A stretch of 64,000 nucleotides of DNA from Conus ventricosus (GCA_018398815.1 CM031595.1:132087725-132151724); one strand, 5' to 3'. Shown: positions 46,891 to 58,259, numbered from the stretch's first letter. Notes: a model not told the origin generated them from the letters alone. Made by a program: numbers and translations.

Positions 46891-47377
46891 ATGAACGAGT
46901 CGGAAAATCAGCAGAATCAGGAAACACTGAATCAGAAAACACTGAATCAGGTAGAGATAGTGACGAGTGAAAAGCTAAAGCATCCTGGCGTGTTGCAGCA
47001 GGAAAAAGAGTAGCAGAGTTAAACAGACAAAAAAATTAAAGTTACAATCACAGAATATAACTCATAATGAAAACATAACACCGCCAACGCCAACAGTTGA
47101 TTCAATGCCAGCTCCAGAACAAGAACAAGTTAATTCAAGGGCACCAAAGTCTTCATGGAATATTGAACTTAAAACTGTTGCCATTTTTGGCGCCCTTGCT
47201 GCTGTTGGGGGCGGTTATTACGGTTATAAAATATATAAAGAATGGCGACAAAAACAAAAGCAGCCAAAAAAATCTGAACCACTAAATACAGAAGAAGACA
47301 ACAGCACGCCAAAACCGCCAACAACCAAAGATCATTTGATCCATTTCAAATGGAATAATATTTTAAAAATTTTTTGA
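46891..47377 (+). pseudogene. Gln/Pro-rich membrane element protein, frameshifted
   Basis: The start at 46,891 reads 'MNESENQQNQETLNQKTLNQ'. Frame breaks lie near 46,985 and 47,030. The main frame (47,105-47,377) has a membrane helix ('TVAIFGALAAVGGGYYGYKI') followed by a basic, Pro/Thr-rich tail ending 'NNILKIF'. About 160 codons. It lies 18 bases after the previous gene and 12 before the next, as one plus-strand cluster. Confidence 0.55.
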
Positions 47378-47389
47378 TAAAAATAGATC

Positions 47390-47632
47390 ATGGCGGATTA
47401 TTATTTGTTTAAAATGATGAAGTCAATAAATAAAGACATGGAGTCTATAAAAGACATTTCCATAGACCAGAATTGTAATCAATGCGGTTGCTTACAATGT
47501 AAGAACTTCATTAAGATCTATGCTGACCAATCTCGCGCCAAGAACGCTAAGCAAGACATCCTCGACGATGACGCGTTTTTTGAGGCGTGTGTGTACTATA
47601 TTAGACATCTACTATTTAAGATAAAAACATAG
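47390..47632 (+). CDS. 80-residue protein with a CxxCxCxxC cluster
   Basis: An intact frame starts 'MADYYLFKMMKSINKDM'. The segment 'CNQCGCLQCKNF' could bind zinc or form disulfides. The rest is helical and charged, ending 'FEACVYYIRHLLFKIKT'. It is the last gene of the right-hand plus cluster. The function is unknown; small DNA-binding or redox proteins are options. Confidence 0.6.
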   Translation: MADYYLFKMMKSINKDMESIKDISIDQNCNQCGCLQCKNFIKIYADQSRAKNAKQDILDDDAFFEACVYYIRHLLFKIKT

Positions 47633-48042
47633 ATTGTATTGTTTTTTTTGATAATATAAGATAACTTGAATAAGAACTTAGTTGTACTTAGAGGATGACT
47701 TAGTTATGATCTTAGGTTAACTAAGTAAGAACTTGATTAAAAACTTGATTAAGAACTTGAAGTAAACTTAATTAAGAACTTAATTAAGAACTTAATTAAG
47801 AACTTGGGGTGACTTGAATGGGGATGTTAGAACGAGTTCTCGACCATCCTTTCAGTGGCCTGTTGTGTACTTGGCTGCGCTGGGTGACAGTGTGTGCCGC
47901 GCGACTGGGTGTCATGTGTGCCGGCATTCGCGCAGCGCACAACGCCCTCCTGTTCTGGAGGCCGCTCTTTCGCACACGCAAAGTAGTGAGTGAGTGCGTT
48001 CGTTCATGTGTGTGTGTTTCAAAACTGATACTCAGTGAGTGC

Positions 48043-48102
<60 letters not shown>

Positions 48103-49057
48103 GTGTGTGTGTGTGTGTGTGTAAGTGTAAATGCGTGTGTGTGTGTGTGTATGTGTGTGGTGTGTGTGGGGTGTGTGTACCATAGTGAATGTGTGTGCAT
48201 GTGTGTGTGTGTGTGCACGCGCGGGCACGCGGATTGCACCACCACAAAAGTAAGCTTAAATATAAGAATTCAACTGCTCACTATTGGTGGTCGGTTGGCC
48301 ACCGCAGGCGTCACACTTTCGGAGTTTGGAGTTGCTGAGTTCAGGGCTGGGCTTCCCTCATTAGTTGGTCACATGGTTTCGAGTTTCGAGTGAGACCAGA
48401 GTCTTGGGGGTCAAGTTCACCCCATCCAGAGTCGTGGGGGCCAAGTTCACCCCATCCAGACCATTCAGACCAGTGCCAGCCATTCCAGACCAGAGGCCAG
48501 CCACCACCACCCAAAAATCCAGGGCAAACATACTCCTGGGGTTTCCCCCCTGAAAGCATGGTCGACACAAAGTGACGCCTGCAAAGTAAAATTAAATCAA
48601 CAGTCGGCCATGCCCAGGGAGGGGGTTTTTGCTCTTTTTTATGTTAAAAAATTGTATTTTTTTTATTTATCTACAATATATATGTTTGTCGCGTGCTGCC
48701 ATTATTTTAAAAAAAATATCAAATATTAACACGCACCAAACCAAAGTTTTAAAGTCTCCAGAAAACACATACGACTTCACAGCTTAACACCAGCAATGGA
48801 AATGACGAGGCAGAGCTGTGTTGTAAACCCAGCACTTATGGAAATGACGAGGCAGAGCTGCGTTGTAAGCCCGGCACTTAATTTGATAAGACTGGCGTTG
48901 GTTCAAAATCGTCATGCCCAGTCACGCGGTAAGTAATCGGATAGTGCAGAGTCCTTAGGCAGGTCGACAACGTTGGGCGTGTTCAGCGACTGCTGCTTTC
49001 CCCCTACATTACTCTATGGGGTGTGCTCAGCCACTGCTGCTTTCCCCTACGTTACTC
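47633..49057. other. Gene-free right arm with nested tandem repeats
   Basis: 1.4 kb between the last gene and the right inverted repeat holds no element gene. It contains 12 bp 'aagaacttaatt' units (47,770-47,807, with looser relatives from 47,665) and a GT array (about 48,041-48,100, with an imperfect continuation to 48,225). There are two 30 bp units at 48,401-48,460 sharing 'caagttcaccccatccaga'. Two 42 bp units lie at 48,796-48,879 and two 43 bp units at 48,975-49,060. The mix looks like inserted or expanded host-type sequence. Confidence 0.7.
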
Positions 49058-49248
49058 TCTGAAAAGTTTAGTAAATTAGTATTGAAAACGGATAACCCTA
49101 CACAGTATGTTTGTTTGTAGATAATCGTATTTTTTGGTTATTGAAGTCTTACTTGTCAGAGAACTATAAAATGCCGCTTTTAAGTCACTTTCGCCCGAAA
49201 ACTGGTTGAGGGCGAAAGTGAGTTAAAAGCGGCATTTTATAGTTCTCT
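49058..49248 (-). repeat. Right terminal inverted repeat
   Basis: Reverse complement of 34,579-34,770. Read on the plus strand, 49,061-49,120 still encodes the last 19 residues plus stop of the ATPase ('KLVLKTDNPTQYVCL' region), with no ATPase upstream. The repeat therefore carries a coding-end duplicate. Confidence 0.95.
49158..49248 (-). repeat. Right terminal 91 nt hairpin
   Basis: Same fold as 34,579-34,669: two 39-base arms around a 13-base loop, with fewer mismatches (one or two). It forms the very end of the element. Confidence 0.9.
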
Positions 49249-50395
49249 CAGTAGTATGTACATGAAGATGATGATAATGTCAAACACTTGTCAACAAGAG
49301 CTGCCATATTCTGAGCACATAAATCAACCACCAGAAAATCAAACAGACACAAATGCTACACTCTTGAGCACACCAATCAATCCAAGACAATCAAACACAC
49401 ACAAAACTGACAGTCTCAATTGCATGCCACAACTGTGAGCAAACAAAACCATCACTGTGCAAAAATTTGGAAGTGAAGATGCAAGAGCAATGCCACAAAA
49501 CACACAAGCTCAGAAAAAGAAAAACAGGAAAGGGCTTGTTGCAATACAAAGTCCAACACAACTTGCAGGCACTGAGGTCATCGGCCCTCCAGAACTAAAT
49601 CTGTCACAGTAGCAAGACACATGGAGTATACCACCTGCTGACAAGAAACATGAATGAACAGGCACATTTCAGCAAGTTGCCTTTTTTTTTAACACACTGG
49701 TTGGACTGAACAGAACCTGACTTTCAAATTCACATTATATAGCAAACTGTACATCATAGCTGCTGAATTCTTCAAACCTACATACAACAATGATGCTCTT
49801 TTCATTATTCTGAACAGAGAAAATCCCCCCCCCCGACAGATCTATGTTCTATATATTCAACACAGTAAACCTGTTCTATCACATTCCTCACTACTCAACC
49901 TATCCCTTCAGTTCTGATGGTTTTCCAGAAAGACAGCTATACACTCTCTTCCATCAGGAGTTAGTGTCTTCCAGTTTCTGGGTCTCTCTGATGAATCACA
50001 ATACCAAAACTGCCAAGAAGGAATACAATTTCCTGACACATCATATTTGGCAACGTAAATTTAAAATAAAAATTGACATATATACCACACATGACACTAG
50101 TCCTCAAAATATATCCAGCTTAACATCAAAAGTCACAGGATGGCAAATTTTCTGTATCACCTGCAGTTTCTGCATTTATTACTTTTGATAAGAAATACAT
50201 GATTAGTTGGCAAGTAGGTATCAGAGACCTTAAACAGCACAGTTCAGCTTCCCTCCACCCATCTCACAACTACCTCGCTCATAAGGACTGCAAGCAACAG
50301 AAACAAAGAGAAAAAAAAAACAAAAAAAAACTTCAACCTAACCCGTCCCCCACATAAAAAAAAAACATGGGGCAGAGAAAAAAAAAATCAAATCA
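49249..50395. other. AT-rich host flank, no gene seen
   Basis: The flank begins with the 5 bp target repeat 'cagta'. It has intron-like composition with A runs near 50,312-50,390. Short open frames lack domains. Confidence 0.45.
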
Positions 50396-50800
50396 AGTGC
50401 TTCTCACCCACTCATCCTGTGGAGAGAGTCATACGCCTAGAACCCTGAACGGTCACTGTGAGGGTCACAGGTGCAAGCACTGGCAGTGGGTGAAGAAGGA
50501 AGGAGCAGGACTCTTCTGATCTCCCAGGTCAACATCTGCCTACAGACCTGCTGCTTACACCTGAACCCTCTTGGTGTGTGTAAACCACGCACATCAGACA
50601 TGTTAGATCCCCATGTTCCATTTCAGCATTTAGTAAATCACAGAAATGGGAAAACACCCAGTATGTACTTGCATACTAAGACAGAAGGTGGAAATGGCAG
50701 AGTATCCCCCCTCTTGCCCGTGGACGTGCTGAGATGGGACACTCGGATACAATTACCCCCCCCCCCCCCCACTGCTCATGACTGCTGGAAACAGGGTCAT
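50396..50800 (+). repeat. SINE-like dispersed repeat, copy 3
   Basis: Ordered landmarks are shared in reverse with 645-935. They include 'gatctcccaggtcaacat', 'cagacctgctgctta', 'tgaaccctctt' and 'ttagatccccatgttcc'. Downstream is 'tgggaaaacacccagtatg'. A C run (50,757-50,770) lies near its end. This is the best-preserved copy in the window. Confidence 0.65.
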
Positions 50801-50974
50801 TCACTTGCAGCTTAGGAGACGATAAAGTAATCCCATAGGAAAGCCTACAACAGCTTAAAACAGCAGCCACTTGCTTTCTATGCCAATTCAGAAAGTTTAA
50901 CAGGAATTATTTTTTCTATTTTTTTAGTCTTTTGACATGGAGGATCTATGTGTATGTGTAGACGCCTGTGTGCA

Positions 50975-51091
<117 letters not shown>

Positions 51092-51738
51092 ACACGCTAT
51101 GTGTCAGTGCTATGCATAATCCATGCACCTGCCCAGTTCATGTACTGCACAAAATTTTGTTTGATACATAAACTTTGCTGAATCAGAGACTAGATTGCTT
51201 TGTCTTTGCCAAGTTCGGCAATTACACAAATTTTTGTGCAGAGCATGTATTGCACAGGAACATAGGTTACATGTAAAACATACACACGTCTCTGCTTGTG
51301 CATGCATAATTATATACATGCACACTCACTGCTACAAAAAAAAAAAAACAAAAAAAAAACATCATCAGAAAGAAACCTGTTATGCAGCGTCTTGCATACA
51401 TCAATTCAGAAAAGAACCCACCACACTGAAACGACTGAGGCAGTGTAAGATTCTGCCAGTACAGGGACTTCCCACGATGACCATGGTTAAGGCAGAGCCA
51501 GGATGAGAAATATGGCTAATAGAGACACCACAGGACTTCAGCATCCTGGCCAGGAATGTGGTGTAAACAGATTCTCAAAATTTTCAGGCCTGAAAACCAA
51601 GGGGTAGAGCGGTCCATGATAGTGGGGTTGTGGGATAAAACAGCAACTTGAAGAGCGATCTTCATATTCAAGCCATGACCACACCCACTTTTTCTTTGTG
51701 ACTGACTTGGTGCATAAGTATTTTCAGTCTCAACTCAC

Positions 51739-51916
51739 TTTCTTGACATTGTTGATGCCTAAATAACTACTGGCACATTGAATCAGAAGATCAATGTGGT
51801 GATCGCGAAAAGAAATATGGCCCTGATGATAAGTAAGTTTCTCTTTTTCCACAACCTGACTGGGTATCATCTGGTCCACGGTCGTCAAAGGGACCATGTT
51901 GAAAGCACTTTGCCAA
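51739..51916 (-). CDS. Internal exon candidate D of an unidentified host gene
   Basis: 178 minus-strand bases are open between an acceptor-like 'ttactgatag' and a strong donor GTGAGT directly after the Lys-Lys codons. The product has 'WQSAFNMVPLTTVDQM' at the start and 'HHIDLLIQCASSYLG' towards the end, with no low-complexity bias. It lies on the same strand as terminal exon candidates A, B and C. I do not recognise the family. Confidence 0.5.
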
Positions 51917-52159
51917 CTATCAGTAACTCAAAAACAAACTAACCAACGAAAAAGAAAAGAATAGATGAATTGGCAAAATTATCCCTCTTCAGAATTTGTT
52001 CCAAGCAAAATAAGGGATAAGGCTATCGTGGACTTTGGCGTTCTGGAGAGTTCAATCACGACAGAATGCACACAAGGAGGCAGAAAAAACCGGAGACTCT
52101 TCTTTTTTTCCCTGGCGTGCACTGATCAACACAAAATTTTGCTATGCAAGAGAAGTGAT

Positions 52160-52290
52160 TTTCTGATCTTTTCATAGGCCAGACTTCTGGCCTGGGCCTG
52201 AACAGTGGCACCTCTAAGATGCTACCATCCTTGAGTGACAGTGGAGGGGAGGGAAGGTGGGACAACGACTGAAAGACATCTCTAAATTTC
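52160..52290 (-). other. Weak exon-like segment on the minus strand
   Basis: After 'gattgtgcag' the minus frame reads 'MKFRDVFQSLSHLPSPPLSL' and stays open past 52,160. No clear donor or domain is seen. It lies between exon candidates C and D. Confidence 0.25.
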
Positions 52291-52455
52291 ATCTGCACAA
52301 TCATTCATGCAATCTGTCATCCAAGTCTTCATGTACACAACAACAAAATATAAATCAAAGCTTTCAAGACATCCATATTAAACTCAACAGAAACGGAACA
52401 CTACCAGTGATCCTCTTCAAATGACTACAGGAATGGAACTGTCAATGGGGCAGCA

Positions 52456-52588
52456 TCACAACAGCCAGCTAAAGAGGTGGTGACTGACAAGAATGTCCTT
52501 GGTACTGGCCATCAGCTCACGACGGGGATCATCGTCCACTCGCAGCTCACGCCTCATTGACAGGTGGAAGGATAGTAGGGCTAGGATT
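52456..52588 (-). CDS. 3'-terminal exon candidate C of an unidentified host gene
   Basis: 133 bp after the acceptor 'ctcttgcag', ending in TGA. It encodes 'ALLSFHLSMRRELRV' ... 'KDILVSHHLFSWLL'. Length, phase and the 'HHLFSW' ending match candidate A (30,132-30,264). The two are paralogous last exons or last exons of tandem gene copies, about 22 kb apart and separated by the Polinton-type element. Confidence 0.65.
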
Positions 52589-53107
52589 CTGCAAGAGACC
52601 AAAACCTGCCGCTGAGACCAGTGCACTATCTGACGGGCTTGGCACCAGCCTAGTTTCAAGCAAGAAATGCCTTATTGGCCCAAGCTGGCTGTGTCAGAGT
52701 TTTCAAATTTTATAATTACAAAATAATTTTTTTTTTACATAATGTCACACAAGTGGCAAATGCTTTTTTCTTGTTTTTTGGTATTTTTTTATAATTTTTT
52801 TTCAATGATCACTTCTTACTGAACTGACTCTGCTTTTGAAATTGCTGACTAGAAACTGCTTTGGAAAAAAAAGAAAGAGAAAGAGAGAAATGTTCCCACT
52901 TTCCACAAAACTCAAGTTATCAAATGACATCAGCATCTGCTGTTGCACTAACAATCAACACTGAAGTTTGTATCACACATTCCAATCTTAGAAACCTCAA
53001 TGTAAGCGTCAGTATGCTATTCACAACAAAAGCAGGTGAGTGCCAAGCCCTTGTCATCTACTGGCAGAGACCAAAGCATTAGTGTCGTCCCACAACAGCA
53101 GCAGTGG

Positions 53108-53211
53108 TTACATGTTAGGTTTAGCAGCCAACATGCAAGAGGTTTGAGTGATTCCGCCCATCAAAGAGTCCATGCCAAAGCCATCCCCAGGTTTAGCTGC
53201 AATCACCAAGC
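53108..53211 (-). CDS. Possible small terminal exon E
   Basis: After a good acceptor ('attctctgcag') 104 bases encode 'LVIAAKPGDGFGMDSLMGGI' and a further 14 residues to a TAA. Low-complexity bias is absent. The phase differs from candidates A to C, so it need not belong to the same gene. Confidence 0.3.
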
Positions 53212-53394
53212 CTGCAGAGAATCAGTAAGGATCAGATTAAAAACAAGGTACAAAAATGAAAATAAACATCGCAATTTCCGATGAAGCCACGGAATCACCA
53301 AAAAAAAGAAAAAAAAAGTGAACAATAAATACAGATATAAATAGAGCATTTAAGCAATAGTTCAAATACATTTGCTAGCAAGCTTTTAAGAATG

Positions 53395-53770
53395 CAACTG
53401 TGCATAATAATGAATACTTATATAGCACCTATTCTCGGCTAGAGGCCAAGCTCTAAGCGCTTTACAACCAACACTCGTTTACACAACGGGCTGCCTACCT
53501 GGGTAGTGCCGACTGAAGAGCTGCCAGCTGGCGCTTCATTCAGTCGTTTCCCGTGTCATCCAGTCAGTATCGTTCAATATCGAACACTCATTTTCCTTAA
53601 TTCCTTCATTCTTTCCATTTCTCACGCAGGGTGCATGCTATGTGTAACGTGTCATCCATACCAACGGCCAAACTGGCCTACTCTTCCGAAAGTTGGTGAT
53701 GGGATTTTACGTGTGTGCAAGATGTTATGCGTGCGTTCACACACGGAACCTCGGTTTATAGTCTCATTCG
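53395..53770 (-). repeat. SINE-like dispersed repeat, copy 4
   Basis: Begins 'tgaatacttatatagcacct' and includes 'aggccaagctctaagcgc', 'acacaacgggctgcctacct' and the 'acggccaaactggcct' block shared with 20,690-21,020. It is better preserved than copy 2 and oriented opposite to copy 3. Confidence 0.65.
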
Positions 53771-53852
53771 AAGGACTGAATTTTTTTTTGTGCTTTTTAA
53801 GATTTATTTAGCTCACAGTCCATTAAAACGTATACAAAGAGAAGAATCATGT

Positions 53853-53969
<117 letters not shown>

Positions 53970-54024
53970 ACCATTCTCTCTCGTATGCATGTACATGTAG
54001 GTGACGCTGACCCACGTATGCGCA

Positions 54025-54174
54025 CACATTGATTCAAACCAGTGGCCATATAACCACATTGATTCAAACCAGTGGCCATATAACCACATTGATTCAAACC
54101 AGTGGCCATATAACCACATTGATTCAAACCAGTGGCCATATGACCACATTGATTCAAACCAGTGGCCATATAAT
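54025..54174. repeat. 30 bp minisatellite, five copies
   Basis: Five head-to-tail 30 bp units begin 'cacattgattcaaaccagtg'. Only one or two bases differ, in the last two units. The unit length is a multiple of three, so all frames stay open: one reads a ten-residue 'IDSNQWPYNH' repeat, another 'GYMATGLNQC' on the minus strand. No start or splice context supports translation. Confidence 0.95.
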
Positions 54175-57100
54175 AGTATGCGTAATGTGCACTGGCACAG
54201 ACACATACAGGCACATGTTCTCTCAACATTTGAAAAAGGCAGAAATTCTTGTGGTTTCAGAGACACTCACATACACACACACACAAAACACACACACACT
54301 TCACACAGACAAATAAAAAAATGTTCGGCATCACTGATCAAAGACTAAACATTTATCAGACTTTCACTTTAACTGTCAATGTTGTTGTTTTTTGTGAGGA
54401 AAGCACACAAAGAAATGTGCTTCATGACACTACATAAGTAAAATACAAATGTCAGGAAATACAAAACATCTCCAACAGAGAGCTTACTGTAGTAAGTCTC
54501 CCTGACTACCAACTCCATCCCAAAGTCTTTGTAGCCAGCTCAAATACCGGAATCAAAGCAAAAGGAAAATAATTGTAGTGTTTGCTTTTAAGCTTTTAGG
54601 CAACTATAGACAATAATGCTATAAAACAAATGAAGTGGATATCTAGACTTATGAAAAAAAGTAACCAAAAGAATAAATTCAAATAATTCAGAAGTAGTCC
54701 AGCTTCCAACATTCAAAAGGATGTCTAGCGCCCATCTTCGGTCCTTCCCTCATCCCTGATATGGCCTTCTGGCACCTGGTTTGGTTATAAAGTTGGTTAT
54801 ATATCTCTCTATATATCTTTGGGCTAACCACTCTCACTATTGACAACCTTTTGACCTCTCTTGTATCCTTAAATGGACCCTCAAACATAGCTCAAAGATT
54901 CTCTCCTTTTCATAATGATTTTAAGTTTTGAGCAAGTTTCTTTCTATGGTACTTTCGTTTTACCCTTCCACCCTTTACTGGCTGCTTTGTGGTGATGTTG
55001 GGCTCTGTTTTGAACCCTTGGTGGTGAGAATACCACAAAATTATCAACCGTAGTATATTACCATTTGATGCGAAGGAAGCACAGATACAATCAGCCATGT
55101 CTCCGTGACAAGTCCGAATCAGCAGACAAAAGGCCTTGGAGCAGGCTGTATAAATGTTTCTATCTTCAAGATGGATTACAATGGTCCCCGTGTGCTGCTA
55201 ACAAAAGATTATTTCCCTACTTTTTGTTCCCATTTTCTACCTCCCTGTCCCCACCGCCCCTTTTTTTCCTATTTCTTTTTCAATCTGCAAAGTCATTAAT
55301 ATAATGATGGAGGAATTGTTACCATGCACTTGTTTTCCCCCCACTATATGTTAGATTTTTTTTTAAAAAGACCGGAACAAAAGAAAAAAGAAAGAAAGAA
55401 AGCTTTGAAACTTCCATATGAAGGCTTTTGAATAAAATTTGCAGGCTTTTTCTTTTCTTTTTCCTCTTTTTTTTTTTTTCGGGGGAGGGGGGGGGGGGGG
55501 GGGGGGGGACGTTTTTCACTTTCTTGGTTTCACTTTTCTCATCAACAACATTCTGCAACACACAACTAGTTGCAAACATACCTCATGCACCGAAAGTTAA
55601 GCTGAAGCAAAAGAATTTTCTCACCCAAGTTGCCACCATTAACAGTCTCCACTGACGAGAGATACTGCCTGCCCTTCGTCTTTTGTGGCATTTATGCAGG
55701 AGTAAAAATCGACTGTGTTATATATCTTACCAACTATCTGTACTGACAATTTTAAATTTCAAAATTACACTGCATGGTCAGACAAAGTCAAATCTTGTTA
55801 AGCCCTCCAGAGCACCAGCTGCTCAGAACGCCTGTAGTCATTCCCTAGCAGACAACCACAACTCATATTAATGCTTTTTTCATAGTCATGATTGCAGTTT
55901 CATTTTCTATTCCAGTCCTTACATCATATCATTTATATCACGTGACAAACTGGCAAAGTTGTCCGAGAACTAGGCACTACAGATCAAAAGATCAGTATCA
56001 CAACGAAACACTTTTGTTTCTTTTTACACATATTTTTCTCCTTCCAACAGTAATTGTAAGGGAATTCATAATGCAATTAACTTTGATGTTATGATGAGGA
56101 CCAATGATATGCTCTTTTATGCAATAAGGAGTGATGGGAGGCAGATGTAATCTTAAATAAGCCCCTGCCATTTCGTCCAAGATGGACTTTCCAAGCTTGG
56201 CAGTTCTGGGTGGCAACAGCAGAACTCCTGCATATGCATGGTAATAGTTCTCCAAGACTGGGGAACTACTCCTCATGCCTTAAGTAAACCACACCAAAAA
56301 ACCTGCATGAGCTCCAAGCATAGAGAAAAAAAGATAGTTGAAAGGCAACCCACAAAGAAAATGATGCAATGAATTTTGAAATGTTCTTAAGGGTAAAAAA
56401 AAAATGTCTGGTACTCAAGCAGATCTTTTTTTTTTTCAAGGTTTCCTTATGAACTGCTGACCTGAAATTAAAAGACTAATAAATTCATCTGACGTCAAAG
56501 AGATACTGTAACAAATAATGATTACCATCAGGGCTAGAAATGATTTTTAGTTCCTCTGGAGACAAGCTGACCAAAAACACCCATTTGTCTCCCCAAGTTT
56601 GTACTTGTCCTCCCTATGTTAATTAAGGAGGCTATCAATGAAACAAAACAGGTAGACCTGATTTTTAAAAAATGCAAATGCATGCTCTGCTATGTGTAAT
56701 GCTCGCCTAAGAGGAAGAAACGAGGTAGACATTCAGGTCACTGTCAGTGGAGAACAAAAGAAAACAGCTCCACAGCCTGACACAGCAGTACTTTTTATTC
56801 ATCTTGTGAATCAGGTTTTGTAAAGAATGGGTAATGCTAGGGTTAGATTATATTTAGATCACTCCCAAGCTAACTGAGCACAATGGGTGTGTGCTGCGAC
56901 ATGTTTCATCAATAGAGTGCACCGTGTCTCATCGAGATAGAACTCTGCATTGATTCCTTTTTGAGAACAAATACGTGGTCATGAGTATTAAAGTGAAAAA
57001 GTGGGAAAGGGGGGCGGGGGTTGGGGGGAGTGTGTTCACTGCTCAGTCATCCTTTTACCAATACAATCAAATAGTCGCACAACGGAAAATGGGGAGAGCA

Positions 57101-57250
57101 TTTCCACTTGTCCACCAGAAGGTATAATTCTCTCGGACAAGCCAATGGGAAGGTATTTCAAACCCTGGCATTTCCCTTCAATTTCCTCCTTATTAAAGGA
57201 TGGCCAGTCAATGTTATCATATACTTTAAAAAAAAAAAGTTTTCTAACAG
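54175..57250. other. Non-coding host region
   Basis: AT-rich with a G run (about 55,484-55,508) and A/T runs. Small frames at 54,688-54,888 and 54,910-55,098 (minus) are basic and could be remnants of a mobile-element protein, but no motif is recognisable. No clear exons were found. Confidence 0.4.
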
Positions 57251-57634
57251 GCTGCCAGCAAGATGTTCACCGATGCAGTACGCAAGATACAGACTGACCA
57301 TCCCAACGCGAAGCTGGTTATCAGGAAGACTTCTTCAGTGAAAGACTCTTTTCTAGAAGCAAGAAGACACTTATTTAACGCCTTGGTCTTCTCTGAACTT
57401 GTCGACGAGAACAACGCTACCTTTGTCAGTCACGAGAACCTGCTGCAGAGAGCCCTCCGAGACCAGCTACACCCAAACCAGCGAGGGTCGTCTGTGCTGG
57501 CAGGAAACTTGGGCAGGCATCTCCAGGGCCTGTTTTGGGAAAAGCCCAGGCAACATGCAAGGCCCAGATACCAGTGTCCCAGTGGCTTTTATGACTGGAG
57601 GGGTGTGTGGTACACCAGCTGGGACTATCCATAA
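57251..57634 (+). CDS. 3'-terminal exon of an unidentified host gene
   Basis: After the acceptor 'tttctaacag' 384 bases stay open to a TAA at 57,632-57,634. They encode about 127 residues of ordinary composition. Early residues include 'AVRKIQTDHPNAKLVIRK'. There is a helical middle 'SFLEARRHLFNALVFSEL' and a Cys/Trp-rich end 'CPSGFYDWRGVWYTSWDYP'. The long frame, the splice acceptor and the absence of repeats support a real last exon of a plus-strand gene. I do not recognise the family; upstream exons were not found with confidence. Confidence 0.6.
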   Translation, partial: AASKMFTDAVRKIQTDHPNAKLVIRKTSSVKDSFLEARRHLFNALVFSELVDENNATFVSHENLLQRALRDQLHPNQRGSSVLAGNLGRHLQGLFWEKPRQHARPRYQCPSGFYDWRGVWYTSWDYP

Positions 57635-58259
57635 AATGCCCTGTGTTTGCAACATACAGCTGTGCAATGAGTGTGTGGGGGGGGGGGGGGGGGAGGAGGA
57701 GGGGAGGGGGGAGTGAGTGCGTGCGTGCGTGCGTGCGTGTGTGTGTGTGTGTGTGCGCGCGCGCGCATGCATGCAGTGGAACGTGAAGAAAAAGCAAGTG
57801 TGCATTTGTGTGTATTTGGTGTAAGTTGAGAGTTTTTGGTAGGTTGTGGGTTGTGTGTCTGTGTGAAGAGATAGAGGGCACAGCTCTTATATGTTGTGAA
57901 GATCTAATGAAAATACCACGATCAGTATATTGGATTCCCTTATATCCAAGGCGAAAAATGCACGTCGTTTTGGTCAGTCTATACTTTGTGAGACACAACA
58001 TCCCTCTGGAATATTATCTTGTTTGACAGCCAGAGAACTTATTGTACAGCTAGTCTGCTGAATAGACACATTTTTGTATTGTTACATTTTTGGTTGTTCA
58101 CTTTCCCTCAATTTTTTCACATTTTTGTTTGGCTTGTTTATATTATGAAATGCTCTTTGTCAGAATAACTATGCTCATAAATAGATATTCATATATTGTC
58201 CAAGATATTATCAACTATATCTATAAATCATATCTTTGTGACAGTAAGGGTATGAAAAA
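57635..58259 (+). other. Probable 3' UTR and flank
   Basis: Follows the stop at 57,634. It contains a G run and a GCGT/GT array (about 57,677-57,770), then AT-rich sequence up to the 3' end of the minus-strand retrotransposon. No clear AATAAA was fixed. Confidence 0.35.

Larger units (their letters stand above)
34579..49248. mobile_element. Polinton/Maverick-type virus-like DNA element, 14.67 kb
   Basis: The element has terminal inverted repeats of 192 and 191 bp with ends AGAGAAC...GTTCTCT. A flanking 5 bp direct repeat 'cagta' (34,574-34,578 and 49,249-49,253) extends to 6 bp with one mismatch, as expected for retroviral-type integrase insertion. It encodes a type B DNA polymerase, an integrase, a packaging ATPase and capsid-like proteins, the hallmark set of Polintons. 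Gene blocks run on both strands: minus 34,708-36,767, plus 36,932-38,134, minus 38,108-39,292, plus 39,331-44,770, minus 44,771-46,388 and plus 46,424-47,632. Most genes carry frameshifts. No adenain-type cysteine protease was recognised. Confidence 0.93.

Noticed and set aside
47760..47815. CRISPR-like array from the 12 bp units
   Set aside because: Units are directly adjacent with no unique spacers, and the genome is eukaryotic.
54001..54348. Ten-residue repeat protein encoded by the 30 bp minisatellite
   Set aside because: Frames on both strands are open for the same reason (unit divisible by three), and flanking CA arrays extend them. There are no gene signals.
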